A stretch of 64,000 nt of DNA from GCA-2687025 sp964473525 (GCA_964473525.1 CAYYPK010000002.1:62001-126000); one strand, 5' to 3'. Counted from the stretch's first letter, positions 8,066-16,613 are shown. Notes: a model not told the origin generated them from the letters alone. Numbers and translations are program-made.

Positions 8066-8089
8066 CCTTCCCCCTTGCCAGGGGGAAGG
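8066..8089. repeat. Perfect 9-bp hairpin, REP-like
   Basis: CCTTCCCCC (8066-8074) and GGGGGAAGG (8081-8089) form a perfect stem around a 6-nt TTGCCA loop, followed by GCTGGGATGGGGG. The layout resembles the short C/G-rich palindromes dispersed in many bacterial genomes. It lies between the 3' end of the Cys-rich gene and the start of the sulfatase-like gene, so it could act as a terminator, but no T-run follows on either strand. Confidence 0.45.
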
Positions 8090-8144
8090 CTGGGATGGGG
8101 GTTCTCCAGCCACACACCACCGCTCCAAGTACCACGACCACCGC

Positions 8145-8870
8145 TCACCAGTCGTCCTCGAACTCGCCCCCGCACTTGCGGCAGACGAGATAGAACTGGA
8201 CATCCGTGTCGAGCGCGTACCGCTTCATCAGCGACACGGCTTTCTCAGGCAGCTCGTCGCTGCACCGCGCGCACTTGTAGAGCGACCCTGTCGGCGGAGC
8301 AACGTGCGCCATGTCGTCCAGCATGGCGTTCCAATGGGTGTACTCCCAAGGGATCTCGTGGCCGACCTCGCGCGAGATCGTCTCGGCCCACTTCACGACC
8401 TCCTGGCATTCTGCGAGTTCCGCCTCTTCGAAGTCCGCCCCGTCCTTGCGAAGCCGCTTTTCCAGGGCGGCCTCGGTCGTGGACGCGTCCAGGAAGCACT
8501 CGTGTATGCCGACCTTCCACAGGTCGAGCAGCAGCATGAGCGACCGCAGCGTGTCGTCCGGGTTCCTGCGAGTAACCAGCACCGTGGCCGACCCACTGCG
8601 GGGCAGACGTCTCAGGTAGCACTTGTGTAGGGGAAGCTGGCGCGGCCCCGGCGCGGTCGACGCGAGAACCAGTGGCGCGTAGTAGGGGCATCGCCCGTCG
8701 CACCCATCCACTTTGCCACGGCTGTCACGACACGTGGTGGCGGAGATCAACCCCTCGAACGCCGGGCACGTGCGTTTCCCGTCGGCGCGGCCCGTGACCC
8801 TGTCGCGACCTTTGTGGCCCCGACGGCTTCGCGACCGACCCTCTACTGGACGCGGCCATCTGTCGTACAT
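8145..8870 (-). CDS. Hypothetical cysteine-rich protein with a C-terminal zinc-ribbon-like pair
   Basis: This 241-residue protein has an Arg-rich head, then a Cys cluster at about 35-63 (TCPAFEGLISATTCRDSRGK, then DGCDGRCPYYAP). The middle is helical (DADFEEAELAECQEVVKWAET-like region, with many Glu/Asp), and the C-terminus holds two CxxC pairs, YKCARCSDELPEKA and YLVCRKCGGEFEDDW, spaced like a zinc ribbon. The N-terminal cluster loosely resembles the Cys-rich head of SEC-C-type proteins; I do not assign a family. Its ATG (8868-8870) directly abuts the stop of the aldo/keto reductase (8871-8873), so the two are probably cotranslated. The first 30 residues are of low complexity and the true start may be further in. 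Function unknown. Confidence 0.65.
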   Translation of the reverse strand: MYDRWPRPVEGRSRSRRGHKGRDRVTGRADGKRTCPAFEGLISATTCRDSRGKVDGCDGRCPYYAPLVLASTAPGPRQLPLHKCYLRRLPRSGSATVLVTRRNPDDTLRSLMLLLDLWKVGIHECFLDASTTEAALEKRLRKDGADFEEAELAECQEVVKWAETISREVGHEIPWEYTHWNAMLDDMAHVAPPTGSLYKCARCSDELPEKAVSLMKRYALDTDVQFYLVCRKCGGEFEDDW

Positions 8871-9815
8871 CTAACCCTCGCCGTGCGCGCGCCAGGCGTC
8901 CTCGTCGCCACTAGGCCACGTGACGTCCTTCACCGGCGCGAGTATGTCCAGGACTTCGGCCAGCAGCGTCTCGTCGATGGGGATGTTCAGCGCGTCCAGG
9001 TTGCTCTGTAGATTCCGTAGGCGCGACGTGCCCGTCATCGTCGTGTCGACATCCGCGCACGCGAAGGCATACTGCATCCCCAGGAAGGCCAGGTTCGCCC
9101 CCCGCGCCTTGCAGTGTTCTGCCGCGCGCGTGGCGGCGTCGAACAGGTCGCTGGGCGCTGGGTGCCACTCCGGCGGCCCGTTAGGCGTCAGGAGCGCCAT
9201 CGCTAGGGGACTTGCGTTGATGACGCCAAGCCCTGCCGCGCGCCACTCGCGCGCGTACGCCGTGAGAGCTGTGTCGTTCAGGCAGTACCGACAGTACGAG
9301 AGCACGACGTCTACCTCGGAGGCGTCCACGGCAGTCTTGAGGACGTGCAACGGCAGACCAGAGACACCTATGTGTCGCGCCTTGCCCTCGGCCTTCAGCG
9401 CGGCAAGCGTCGGCAGACCCTCGCCCAACACGACGGCAGGATCGGCGAATTCGACGTCGTGCGCGATCAGCAGATCGACGTGGTCGGTGTGCAGGCGTCT
9501 GAGGCTGTTGTCGACTTCCGCGCGCAGCCGACGCTCGGTGAAGTCGAACTCCTCAGCGTCGAACCGTCCGGTCTTCGTGGACAGAACCACCTGGTCGCGT
9601 TTGCCGACCAGCGCCTTGCCCAGCACCTGTTCGGATCGCGTGCGGCCATAGTATGGCGACGTGTCGAAGTAGTTCACGCCCATGTCGATGGCGCGGTGGA
9701 CCGTCTCGATGGATTCGGTTTCCTGCCGGTCTCCGAACTCGCCGCCCATCGCCGCGGCGCCGACGCTCAACACCGATACCTCAAGGCCCGTGCGACCCAG
9801 TGGGCGGTACTCCAT
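8871..9815 (-). CDS. Aldo/keto reductase (L-galactose/L-fucose dehydrogenase-like)
   Basis: A 314-residue TIM-barrel NAD(P)H oxidoreductase. The catalytic tetrad is visible: Asp and Tyr in NYFDTSPYYGRTRSEQVLGK, Lys in VVLSTKTGR and His in VDLLIAHDVEF. Later cofactor segments (SGLPLHVLKT, VVLSYCRYCLND, GVINASPLAMALLT, MTGTSRLRNLQSNL) match the subfamily containing L-galactose and L-fucose dehydrogenases more than the xylose-reductase group. The start at 9815 (MEYRPLGRTGLEVS) is the standard one for the family; the longer open frame upstream is rejected. It immediately precedes the Cys-rich hypothetical gene with no gap and is divergent from the small lipoprotein gene, leaving a 127-bp intergenic region with no clear promoter. 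The sugar substrate is inference. Confidence 0.9.
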   Translation of the reverse strand: MEYRPLGRTGLEVSVLSVGAAAMGGEFGDRQETESIETVHRAIDMGVNYFDTSPYYGRTRSEQVLGKALVGKRDQVVLSTKTGRFDAEEFDFTERRLRAEVDNSLRRLHTDHVDLLIAHDVEFADPAVVLGEGLPTLAALKAEGKARHIGVSGLPLHVLKTAVDASEVDVVLSYCRYCLNDTALTAYAREWRAAGLGVINASPLAMALLTPNGPPEWHPAPSDLFDAATRAAEHCKARGANLAFLGMQYAFACADVDTTMTGTSRLRNLQSNLDALNIPIDETLLAEVLDILAPVKDVTWPSGDEDAWRAHGEG

Positions 9816-9942
9816 GACATCCGTTCCTGTTGGTGGGCTGTCGATGCCGGTGGCGCCGCACACGCGGTTGCGATGCCGAGACGCGCCAGTATACCATCGG
9901 CCGCCCTCGTCCACTACGATCGCGACAGCCAGGGGCGACCCC

Positions 9943-10389
9943 ATGCGCAACTTCCGCCTGGCGTTCGCGTGCGTGTTCTGCGCCGCCACCGTCCTCGTCG
10001 CATGCGACCGAGAGGCGGCGCCGGAGGATGTCGCCGTGACGTTCCTGGAACTCTACGCCCTCAACGTGGATCAGGAGGGCGCGATGACGCTGGCTACGGG
10101 TCTCGCGAAGGAGAAGCTTCTCAGCGAGCTCGCCGAGGTAGCGGCAATACGCGGCGAGGGCTTCCGGTCACGGATGTCCCGACCAAAGTTCAGCCGCGAG
10201 CTCCTCCGCACGGATCGCGAGGGCGACGCGAACATCCTGTACACGTTCCGCATCCAGATGACGCCTGAGCTAGGTGAGCCGACCGCTCGCCGCATGCTCG
10301 TACACGTCGAGAAGCAGGCGAGCGGCTGGACTGTCGTGGACTACCAGTTCTGGCCGGACACGGGCGTTCCATCAGCGCCGACCGATTAG
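9943..10389 (+). CDS. Small lipoprotein of unknown function
   Basis: A 148-residue protein with a signal peptide (MRNFRLAFACVFCAATVLVAC) whose lipobox VLVAC places Cys at residue 21. The mature part, APEDVAVTFLELYALNVD onward, has the look of a small alpha/beta fold: FLELYALN, LLSELAEVAAI, NILYTFRIQM, RMLVHVEKQASGWTVVDYQFWP. This is reminiscent of NTF2-like or DUF4878-type lipoproteins, which is a fold guess only. The ATG at 9943 follows AGGGGCGACCC. The GH4 gene begins 8 bp downstream of its stop, so they are probably cotranscribed; whether the lipoprotein serves glycoside use is unknown. Confidence 0.8.
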   Translation: MRNFRLAFACVFCAATVLVACDREAAPEDVAVTFLELYALNVDQEGAMTLATGLAKEKLLSELAEVAAIRGEGFRSRMSRPKFSRELLRTDREGDANILYTFRIQMTPELGEPTARRMLVHVEKQASGWTVVDYQFWPDTGVPSAPTD

Positions 10390-10397
10390 GGAGACCC

Positions 10398-11705
10398 ATG
10401 GCGAAGATCGCATTTCTGGGCGCGGGCAGCCTCGGATTCGGACGCAGGCTCGTCAGCGACATCCTGTCGTTCCCCGAGCTCGCCGATGGCACGATCCACC
10501 TGATGGACCCCAGCGCGGAGCGCCTGGCGTTCATCAAGACGTTGGCCGATCGCATGGTCGAGGCTGCGGGTCTGCCCGCGCGCATCGAGGCGTCGACTGA
10601 GCGGGAGCCAGCTCTCGACGGCGCCGACTACGCCATCGCGTCCATCCGCGTCGGCGAGGGCATGGGCCCCGAGGCGATGGACGTCCGCATCCCATACGAG
10701 GTGGGCGGGCTCCGTCAGACGGTGTCCGACACCGTGGGGGTCGGCGGCATCATGAAGGGCCTGCGCACGATACCAGCCATGCTGGACATCGCGCGCGACA
10801 TGGAGCGCCTGTGTCCGCGCGCGCTGTTGCTGAACTACACGAACCCCATGTCCATGATTATGTGGGCGATCTCCGAGGCCACGTCCATCACAAGCATCGG
10901 TCTGTGCCACAGCGTGCAGAACACCGCGCGACAGCTCGCGGGCTACATGGGCGTCGACCTCGACACGCTCACGTACCACGTCGCGGGCATCAACCACATG
11001 GCGTGGTTCCTAAAACTGGAGCAGGACGGCGTAGACCTCTATCCGAAGCTGCGCGCCTGCCTGGACGACGACGAGATCGTCGCGAAAGATCCCGTGCGGT
11101 TCGACATATACCGGCACTTCGGCATGTTCGTGACCGAGTCGTCACGGCACATGGCGGAGTACGTCCCTTACTACATGCGCGACGAGGACGAGATGGCACG
11201 CGTCAACGTGCCGCACCGCACCGGCGAGCAGATGGAGGGCCAGAACGAGGCCCGGGCGAAGCGGCGCGCCGACTCGCAACAGAAGATCCTCGCCGAGGCC
11301 CCGGAGATCGTGCGATCCAACGAGTACGGCGCGCAGATCATCCATGCGATGGAGACGGACACCGCCCTGACGGTTTACGGGAACGTCCCGAACACCGGTC
11401 TCATCACGAACCTGCCGACGGACTGCTCGGCGGAGGTGGCCTGTCTCGTGAACCGCGCGGGCCTGCACCCGTGCTACGTCGGCGCGCTCCCATCGCAGCT
11501 CGCAGCGTTGTCGCGCACGAACGTGACCATGCAGGAGCTCGTCGTGCGCGCGGTGTTGGACGAAGACCGCGAGGCGGCGTATCACGCGGCCATGCTCGAC
11601 CCGAACACGTCATCCCAGCTGAGCCTGCCCAAGGTGCGGGAGTGCATGGATCTGCTGATGGACGCGCAGAACGACATGCTCCCGGCCGGGATGCGGACCT
11701 CATGA
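10398..11705 (+). CDS. Glycoside hydrolase family 4 (alpha-galactosidase/alpha-glucosidase-like)
   Basis: A 435-residue NAD+- and Mn2+-dependent GH4 enzyme, which cleaves by transient oxidation at C3. The Rossmann motif is IAFLGAGSLGFGRRLVSDIL. Substrate and metal motifs are LLNYTNPMSMI, IGLCHSVQNTARQL (metal Cys and His) and HVAGINHMAWFL (metal His). CHSV is the form seen in the alpha-galactosidase/alpha-galacturonidase branch, whereas 6-phospho-glucosidases usually have CN-type motifs, so a non-phosphorylated galactoside is the likelier substrate. The enzyme is cytoplasmic. AGGGAG lies shortly upstream of the ATG at 10398. Its TGA overlaps the next gene's ATG by four bases, coupling it to the PD40 propeller lipoprotein. 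No sugar transporter is adjacent. Confidence 0.93.
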   Translation: MAKIAFLGAGSLGFGRRLVSDILSFPELADGTIHLMDPSAERLAFIKTLADRMVEAAGLPARIEASTEREPALDGADYAIASIRVGEGMGPEAMDVRIPYEVGGLRQTVSDTVGVGGIMKGLRTIPAMLDIARDMERLCPRALLLNYTNPMSMIMWAISEATSITSIGLCHSVQNTARQLAGYMGVDLDTLTYHVAGINHMAWFLKLEQDGVDLYPKLRACLDDDEIVAKDPVRFDIYRHFGMFVTESSRHMAEYVPYYMRDEDEMARVNVPHRTGEQMEGQNEARAKRRADSQQKILAEAPEIVRSNEYGAQIIHAMETDTALTVYGNVPNTGLITNLPTDCSAEVACLVNRAGLHPCYVGALPSQLAALSRTNVTMQELVVRAVLDEDREAAYHAAMLDPNTSSQLSLPKVRECMDLLMDAQNDMLPAGMRTS

Positions 11706-12655
11706 CGCCTTCCGCGTGCGGCGCACGGTGGCGCGACGCGCTCGCGGCCATGTCCCTGGCAGCCGCGATCGCCGTGATGGGGTGCGGAGAGGACGAAGCT
11801 GACCCCGCCGCCGACGACCTCGGCGACGGGCTGCCGCCCGCCTCGACGCACGGCCCTGGGATCGCGTTCATGCAGTACTGGGACGAGAACTGGGAGGTGT
11901 TCGTTCTCGACCTCGACACCGGCGAGCGGCGCAACGTGACGAACCACGGCGGCGACGAGGAACTGCCCGCCGTGTCAGCCGATGGGCGCTGGCTGGCATA
12001 TCACAGCAGCCGCGACGGCCACGACGAGATATTCGTCACCGACATCTACGGGCGATACCCGCGCAACGTGTCGAGGGGACTGGCGACGAGCGTCTCCCCG
12101 GCGTGGTCGCCCGACGGCGGACAGATCGCCTTCACCGCGGATCGCCATGGCGGCGCCGAACTGTACGTTGTCGGCCGCGAGGGCGGCGAGATACGCCAGC
12201 TCACCACGGACATGAACGCGACGCGTCACGCGTCGTGGTCGCCCGACGGCACCCGCATCACGTTCTCGTCGACACGCGACAGGACGCTCGACATCTACAC
12301 GCTGGACGTAGCCAGCGGCGACGTCACGAGGCTGACCACCGACCCGGCGAACGACCAGAAGCCTGCGTGGTCGCCCGACGGCAAGTCGATCGCCTTCTCG
12401 TCCCTGCGCGACGGCAACTGGGAGCTTTATCTGATGGACGCCGACGGGTCCAATCAGACACGTCTGACCGACGACCTACACTCCGACATGGGAGCCGCGT
12501 GGTCTGATGACGGCGCGCTCATCGTATTCGCTTCCGACCGGGAGGGGCAGCACGACATCTACTCGCTGCGGGTCGCCACCGGGGAAATCGACCGTCTGAC
12601 GGACTACCCTGGCCACGAGATGTTCCCCGCGTGGGTGGCAGCCACGGACGACTAG
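11702..12655 (+). CDS. PD40/TolB-like beta-propeller lipoprotein
   Basis: A 317-residue protein with a signal peptide ending in the lipobox IAVMGC (Cys about residue 27) and a mature domain of roughly six PD40 repeats. The repeats are easy to see: AWSPDGGQIAFTADRHGGAELYVV, SWSPDGTRITFSSTRD, AWSPDGKSIAFSSLRDGNWELYLM, AWSDDGALIVFASDREGQHDIYSL. This fold is shared with the C-terminal propeller of TolB and with many outer-membrane or periplasmic binding proteins; no catalytic domain is attached. The ATG at 11702 overlaps the GH4 stop (ATGA). Sugar or peptidoglycan binding is possible, but no partner is evident beyond the coupled glycosidase. A hairpin follows the stop. Confidence 0.88.
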   Translation: MTPSACGARWRDALAAMSLAAAIAVMGCGEDEADPAADDLGDGLPPASTHGPGIAFMQYWDENWEVFVLDLDTGERRNVTNHGGDEELPAVSADGRWLAYHSSRDGHDEIFVTDIYGRYPRNVSRGLATSVSPAWSPDGGQIAFTADRHGGAELYVVGREGGEIRQLTTDMNATRHASWSPDGTRITFSSTRDRTLDIYTLDVASGDVTRLTTDPANDQKPAWSPDGKSIAFSSLRDGNWELYLMDADGSNQTRLTDDLHSDMGAAWSDDGALIVFASDREGQHDIYSLRVATGEIDRLTDYPGHEMFPAWVAATDD

Positions 12656-12670
12656 CTGGGAGGTACGCGA

Positions 12671-12697
12671 AACGCCCCGCTCGAAGGCGGGGGCGTT
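12671..12697. terminator. Bidirectional hairpin between convergent genes
   Basis: AACGCCCCGC (12671-12680) pairs with GC-GGGGCGTT (12687-12697, one bulged G) around TCGAAG. It sits between the PD40 stop (12655) and the stop of the convergent secreted-protein gene (12723), as expected for a shared terminator. The following base run is only TTCC on plus and TTTC on minus, so intrinsic termination may be weak. Confidence 0.55.
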
Positions 12698-12722
12698 CCT
12701 GCGGCTGATGAGGCGCCAGCGG

Positions 12723-13541
12723 CTAGCGGGACTTCATGGAGCCCCACGTGGTCGTCAGCTTCCCCTCGGCGTCGACGGCGGTTGTGTCCGGCTCGACGGT
12801 AACGTCGGACGCCAACGCCGTGGCGTCGTCCAGCCCACCCGGGCCGGTAGCCAGGTAGAACGTGAGCGTGCTGCTGCTGGAGCCGTCGGTGAGATCCTCG
12901 GACACGTCGTCGTGCACGAGATCCATGCGCCCGTCCTCTTGCCACGCGTGCGTGCGAGCCGCGCCGGTCTCGGTGTACAGAGCGAAGTAGCCGTTCGGAT
13001 TCGCAAACGCGACGTGGGCGAACGGATCGGCCCAGTCCGCGTACTCGTTGGCGGCGCCGGCGGCGTTGCGCGGTTCGACCATCGGCTCATGTCCGTCCGA
13101 GAACGACGGCAAGTCGCCGCCGCGGGCGGTGATCGTCAGGTCGTGCCGCCAATACGGCACGCCGTCCCAGTGCGTTGCCATGAGGTCGTAGACCTTGAGG
13201 TTCCCGTCATCCATCACGTAGTGCATGACGAGCTTGCCATTGCCTTCTTCGGCGATTTCCGCCGTCGCCGCCGGGCCCCAGTCGCTCCATCCCGCGTAGT
13301 TCGCGGAGTGGTAAAGGTTCCGGCCTTCGCCTGCGCCGAACAGGCTGTCGCCGCCTCCGCCCGCCGGGAAGATCTGCGAGTAGCCAGCCTGGGCGTCCGT
13401 CTTGAAGTGGACAGTGTAGGCGTCCGTCTCGATCATCCAGACGCCACCGGACTCCGACGCGGTCGCCGCGTGGGACGCAGACGCGTACCCCAGAGCCAAT
13501 GCGACACACGCCCCTACCGCGAGTCTCTTCATCGCCATCAT
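12723..13541 (-). CDS. Secreted protein of unknown family, paralogue 2
   Basis: A 272-residue protein with a clear signal peptide (RLAVGACVALALGYASASHA, cleavage near ATASES). The mature part shares many motifs with the next upstream gene: YHSANYAGWSDWGPAA, HWDGVPYWRHDL, SDGHEPMVEPR, DPFAHVAFANPNGYFALYT, GAARTHAWQEDGRMDLVHDD and a C-terminal TTTWGSMKSR. The pattern of beta-strands and the conserved His/Glu/Asp in DGHEPM and RMDLVHDD suggest a beta-sandwich or sugar-processing fold, but I recognise no domain. The start is the first of two adjacent ATGs; AGGAGGT lies 10 nt upstream. It is downstream of its paralogue, 83 bp away, and followed by the convergent PD40 gene. Confidence 0.85.
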   Translation of the reverse strand: MMAMKRLAVGACVALALGYASASHAATASESGGVWMIETDAYTVHFKTDAQAGYSQIFPAGGGGDSLFGAGEGRNLYHSANYAGWSDWGPAATAEIAEEGNGKLVMHYVMDDGNLKVYDLMATHWDGVPYWRHDLTITARGGDLPSFSDGHEPMVEPRNAAGAANEYADWADPFAHVAFANPNGYFALYTETGAARTHAWQEDGRMDLVHDDVSEDLTDGSSSSTLTFYLATGPGGLDDATALASDVTVEPDTTAVDAEGKLTTTWGSMKSR

Positions 13542-13624
13542 CCTGCGTCGTACCTCCTAGTGTCCGTTGCCGCGCGGCACACGTGGCCGACCAGTTCGAC
13601 CACGTGCGCTCCTGCGGTCGTTCT

Positions 13625-14431
13625 CTACCTGCCCTTGAGATCACCCCAGGACGTTGCGAGCTTCGCCTTGGCGGAGACCGCTAGCACCTCGGCGGGCTCC
13701 TTCAGGACGATCTCGGCAAGATCGTGCGCGTCGTCCAAGTCACCTATGCCGGTCGCCATGTAGTAAACGATCGGGTCGCTCATCTCGCCTCCGTTGAGGT
13801 TCACGACGAGATTGTCGTGGGTGAGGTCCATCCGCCCGTCTGCCTGCCACGCATGGGTTCTCGCGGCGCCCATCTCGGTGTACATCGCGAAGAACCCGTC
13901 GTCGTTCGAGAACGCGGCGTGCGCAAAGGGATCATCCCATTTCTGGTACTCGTTATCCGCCCCGCCAGCGCGTGGCTCACACATCGGCTCGTGCCCGTCC
14001 CCAAACGAGGCCACGTCGTCAACAGCCTCGACGACGATTTCATTCTTCCAGTAAGGGACGCCGTCCCAGAAGGTGGCCGTGGCGTGGTAGATCTTGCTCG
14101 CCCCGTCGTCCATCTCGAAGCTCAGCACGATCTTGCCAGCGGCCTCCTCCACGACGTCAGCCTCGACCGCGGCGCCCCAGTCCTTCCAACCTGCGTAGTT
14201 GGCGGAGTGGTACACGTTCCGGCCGCCGGCGCCGAACAGGTCGATGTCGCCGTTGCCCGCGGGGATGATGGAGTTGTATCCAGACTGCGCGGTGGTGTTC
14301 CAGTTGATCGTGTATTGGTCAGTAGTGATGGTCCAGTCCACGCCGTCCTCGTCGAGCGTGGCGGCGTGGCTGCCTGCCACGCCAATCATCATCAGGGCGC
14401 CCAGCGCGCCTAGAATCGCGATCCGTTTCAT
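13625..14431 (-). CDS. Secreted protein of unknown family, paralogue 1
   Basis: A 268-residue secreted protein (signal peptide MKRIAILGALGALMMIGVAG, cleavage near SHAATL). It shares YHSANYAGWKDWGAA, FWDGVPYWKNEI, GDGHEPMCEPR, WDDPFAHAAFSNDDGFFAMYTE, GAARTHAWQADGRMDLTHDN and TSWGDLKGR with the gene that follows, so the two arose by tandem duplication. Over these motifs identity is about half by eye. GGGGGAA 6 nt before the ATG at 14431 supports the start. The mature protein has an even spread of Trp and acidic residues and no lipobox. Both copies lie downstream of a large polytopic membrane protein on the same strand. Function unknown; polysaccharide or protein binding outside the cytoplasm is only a guess. 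Confidence 0.85.
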   Translation of the reverse strand: MKRIAILGALGALMMIGVAGSHAATLDEDGVDWTITTDQYTINWNTTAQSGYNSIIPAGNGDIDLFGAGGRNVYHSANYAGWKDWGAAVEADVVEEAAGKIVLSFEMDDGASKIYHATATFWDGVPYWKNEIVVEAVDDVASFGDGHEPMCEPRAGGADNEYQKWDDPFAHAAFSNDDGFFAMYTEMGAARTHAWQADGRMDLTHDNLVVNLNGGEMSDPIVYYMATGIGDLDDAHDLAEIVLKEPAEVLAVSAKAKLATSWGDLKGR

Positions 14432-14577
14432 ACTGCGTTCCCCCAGATGTGCGGCTCAGGCGTTGGTTTCACCGTCGCCGCGAGGTAGCGGTGTGCGTAC
14501 ATCATCCCATATCGAATGGACGCCTGCAAAGTCCAGGAGGTTGCATGCGGTCCGATTCGGCCGGTGCCTTGTCGGCT

Positions 14578-16536
14578 CTACGGGAAGAACAGGTACCCAG
14601 GCTGGCTCGAAGCCAGGCCGAATACCCCCCACAGCCCGCCCATGAAGAAGTCGCCCAGAATGAGACCCAGGAAGAACGGCAGGAACGCCCGGTACGTCTT
14701 CGGGCCGCCGTGCTTGAGGGCGAGGTACTTAAACGCACAGCCGAGTAGGAGGGTGAACCAGAACCAGTGAATCGTGCGGCCTGTGTACGCCGCCGCGTAC
14801 CCGACAGGGTGCAGCGGCCACCATACGAACTTGAGACGCAGGAACGTCAGCAGGACGGTGAAGGCCGCCCCGAAGCCGACGAACTGCAGACCCACCCAAT
14901 CCACATCGCGTGGATTGGTGAGCCAAAGGCGTAGGTCTTTCCAGGGACGGGCGGGCATGTCCTTGACCCGCCAGTTGTTGAGGATGTTGCCGCCGTAGTC
15001 GTAGATGGTCCTGAGCGCCGCGAAGTGCGCGAGCGCCAGCCCGATCGTCGTGCCCACCATGACGCCGAGCACGAGCTTCCTCGGGTTGATGCGGACGTGC
15101 TCCGCGAGGCGGTACCCCTCCAGGTGGCTGGGCATCACGGACATAACGCCGCGCATTTCCCCGGTCATGAAGAAGTAGTGGCCGAGCACCGTCAGGTTCT
15201 GCGGGCCGAGGAACTGCGTGCCGCCAACACTCAGCATCAGATCCTGCACGGTCATCGGCCCGTGCACGGAGCCCAGCCCGGCTTGCACCCGAATGCGGGT
15301 CAGAGAGAGGGAGAAAAGGGAGAACAATAGGAAGAAGACCATGGCGGCGCCCAGCGTCGTGCCGGCGATGACGCTCCACGCCACGAGGAACGCCAGGCAC
15401 GCGATGTACCCGCACACCGCCCAGCGGTACTTCAGCGGCTCCCTCGAGTCATCCACGTCGCGCGCGCCCAGAAGGGCCGCGCGGAGCACGTCCTTGAGGT
15501 GTCCTCCCGCGAGCAGGAATCCCGACACGGCAATCACGATGAACGCGCCCGCTCCCTGCTCCTCGATGAACGGGAAGCGAGCCAGGGCGCCGCGCGCGGA
15601 CAGCCCAGTCGCGGCGCCGACGATGAGTTGCGCCTTTTGCAGCAGATAGAAGAAGCCAACACTGAACGACAGGTCGAGAGTGAGGATGTACGCAAACCCT
15701 ACGATGCACGGGTAGAAGGACAGGCTGAACCTGCCGATCTTGTTCCACGGGGCATCGGTGAAGAGACCACGGAGGTTGATGTTGCGGTACTGGATCTCGG
15801 GGAACTGTGGGAAGTACGTGTGCGTCCCGTTCATGCCGTGGATCAGGACCGGGATCGAGAAGCCGACCCACATGAGTGGGCTTCGGAAGAATGCGTTGAA
15901 CGACCGGCCGGCGTCCGGTTCCCTGGTCATCTCCAAGGGGAGCTGCACGAGTGGGAACGTCAGCTTCTCCCGGTCCACCCACTGCTTGCGCACGATGACG
16001 CTCATGCACACGAACAGGCCGTAGACCGCCAGCAGGAACAGCGACCACAGAACCAACGGCCGGATCCAGAGCGACCACGGGACGCCGGCGCCCTCGCTGC
16101 CCTCGTAGAAGTGCCGTATCGCTTCCGGCTCCTTCGGCCCGAACCACGCAGGGATGAAGCGGTGGAACAGCTCGGCGTATTCGTTCTCGGGAGTCGCATA
16201 GTAGTACGGGGCGATGAGCGTACCGAGCAGGAAGTGCACGCCGCCGATGGACACCACCGGCCCAACGACGATCATGATCGAATAGATGATGAGCAGCTCA
16301 CGCTGCGACAGCGCCCATTGGCGCCTGACCCGACTGAGCAGTGGGTTCACGAACAGCGAGATGCAGATGATCGCGAAGAACCCAGCCACGGACGGATGGA
16401 TGCTGTTGAAGCTGGGGCTGTCGATCACGAGTTCGCTGTGCTGCGTCCAGAACGCGATGACGACCGAGCACAGCAGCGCCACGAGGAACGCCTTCGTGGC
16501 GTTCTCCGGGCGTTCTGTTGGTGGCGCGTGCTTCAT
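14578..16536 (-). CDS. Polytopic membrane protein of the DUF6785/DUF6784 type
   Basis: A 652-residue integral membrane protein with about 12-14 hydrophobic segments, beginning KAFLVALLCSVVIAFWTQ. Typical segments are FFAIICISLFVNPLLSRVRR followed by SQRELLIIYSIMIVVGPVVS, then IRPLVLWSLFLLAVYGLFV, and near the C-terminus FGAAFTVLLTFLRLKFVWWP and TIHWFWFTLLLGCAFKYLAL. The order and the LSQREL and LTFPLVQLP motifs match a family I know as DUF6785 with a DUF6784 tail, common in Lentisphaerae, Planctomycetes and candidate phyla; it resembles OPT-type transporters in layout. Transport is inferred, the substrate unknown. Its start at 16536 has no strong ribosome site. It is 146 bp upstream of the tandem secreted proteins and divergent from the MocA-like gene. 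Confidence 0.8.
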   Translation of the reverse strand: MKHAPPTERPENATKAFLVALLCSVVIAFWTQHSELVIDSPSFNSIHPSVAGFFAIICISLFVNPLLSRVRRQWALSQRELLIIYSIMIVVGPVVSIGGVHFLLGTLIAPYYYATPENEYAELFHRFIPAWFGPKEPEAIRHFYEGSEGAGVPWSLWIRPLVLWSLFLLAVYGLFVCMSVIVRKQWVDREKLTFPLVQLPLEMTREPDAGRSFNAFFRSPLMWVGFSIPVLIHGMNGTHTYFPQFPEIQYRNINLRGLFTDAPWNKIGRFSLSFYPCIVGFAYILTLDLSFSVGFFYLLQKAQLIVGAATGLSARGALARFPFIEEQGAGAFIVIAVSGFLLAGGHLKDVLRAALLGARDVDDSREPLKYRWAVCGYIACLAFLVAWSVIAGTTLGAAMVFFLLFSLFSLSLTRIRVQAGLGSVHGPMTVQDLMLSVGGTQFLGPQNLTVLGHYFFMTGEMRGVMSVMPSHLEGYRLAEHVRINPRKLVLGVMVGTTIGLALAHFAALRTIYDYGGNILNNWRVKDMPARPWKDLRLWLTNPRDVDWVGLQFVGFGAAFTVLLTFLRLKFVWWPLHPVGYAAAYTGRTIHWFWFTLLLGCAFKYLALKHGGPKTYRAFLPFFLGLILGDFFMGGLWGVFGLASSQPGYLFFP

Positions 16537-16601
16537 GGGCGTCGGGCCGTTTGATGGGTGGGCGTTCCTGAGCTTATCCTCTCCCGCCGAAGCTGTGAAC
16601 C

Positions 16602-16607
16602 GAGGAG
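16602..16607 (+). promoter_or_regulatory. Shine-Dalgarno GAGGAG choosing a GTG start
   Basis: GAGGAG directly abuts the ATG at 16608 (spacer 0) but sits 6 nt before the in-frame GTG at 16614. This favours the GTG as the start of the MocA-like gene. Confidence 0.6.
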
Positions 16608-16613
16608 ATGTCC

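Noticed and set aside
7035..8630. Long plus-strand open frame of 531 codons
   Set aside because: It runs antisense across the sulfatase-like gene and the Cys-rich gene, both of which have recognisable motifs. Its composition (Arg, Val, His rich) is that of a GC-rich shadow frame, with no domain.
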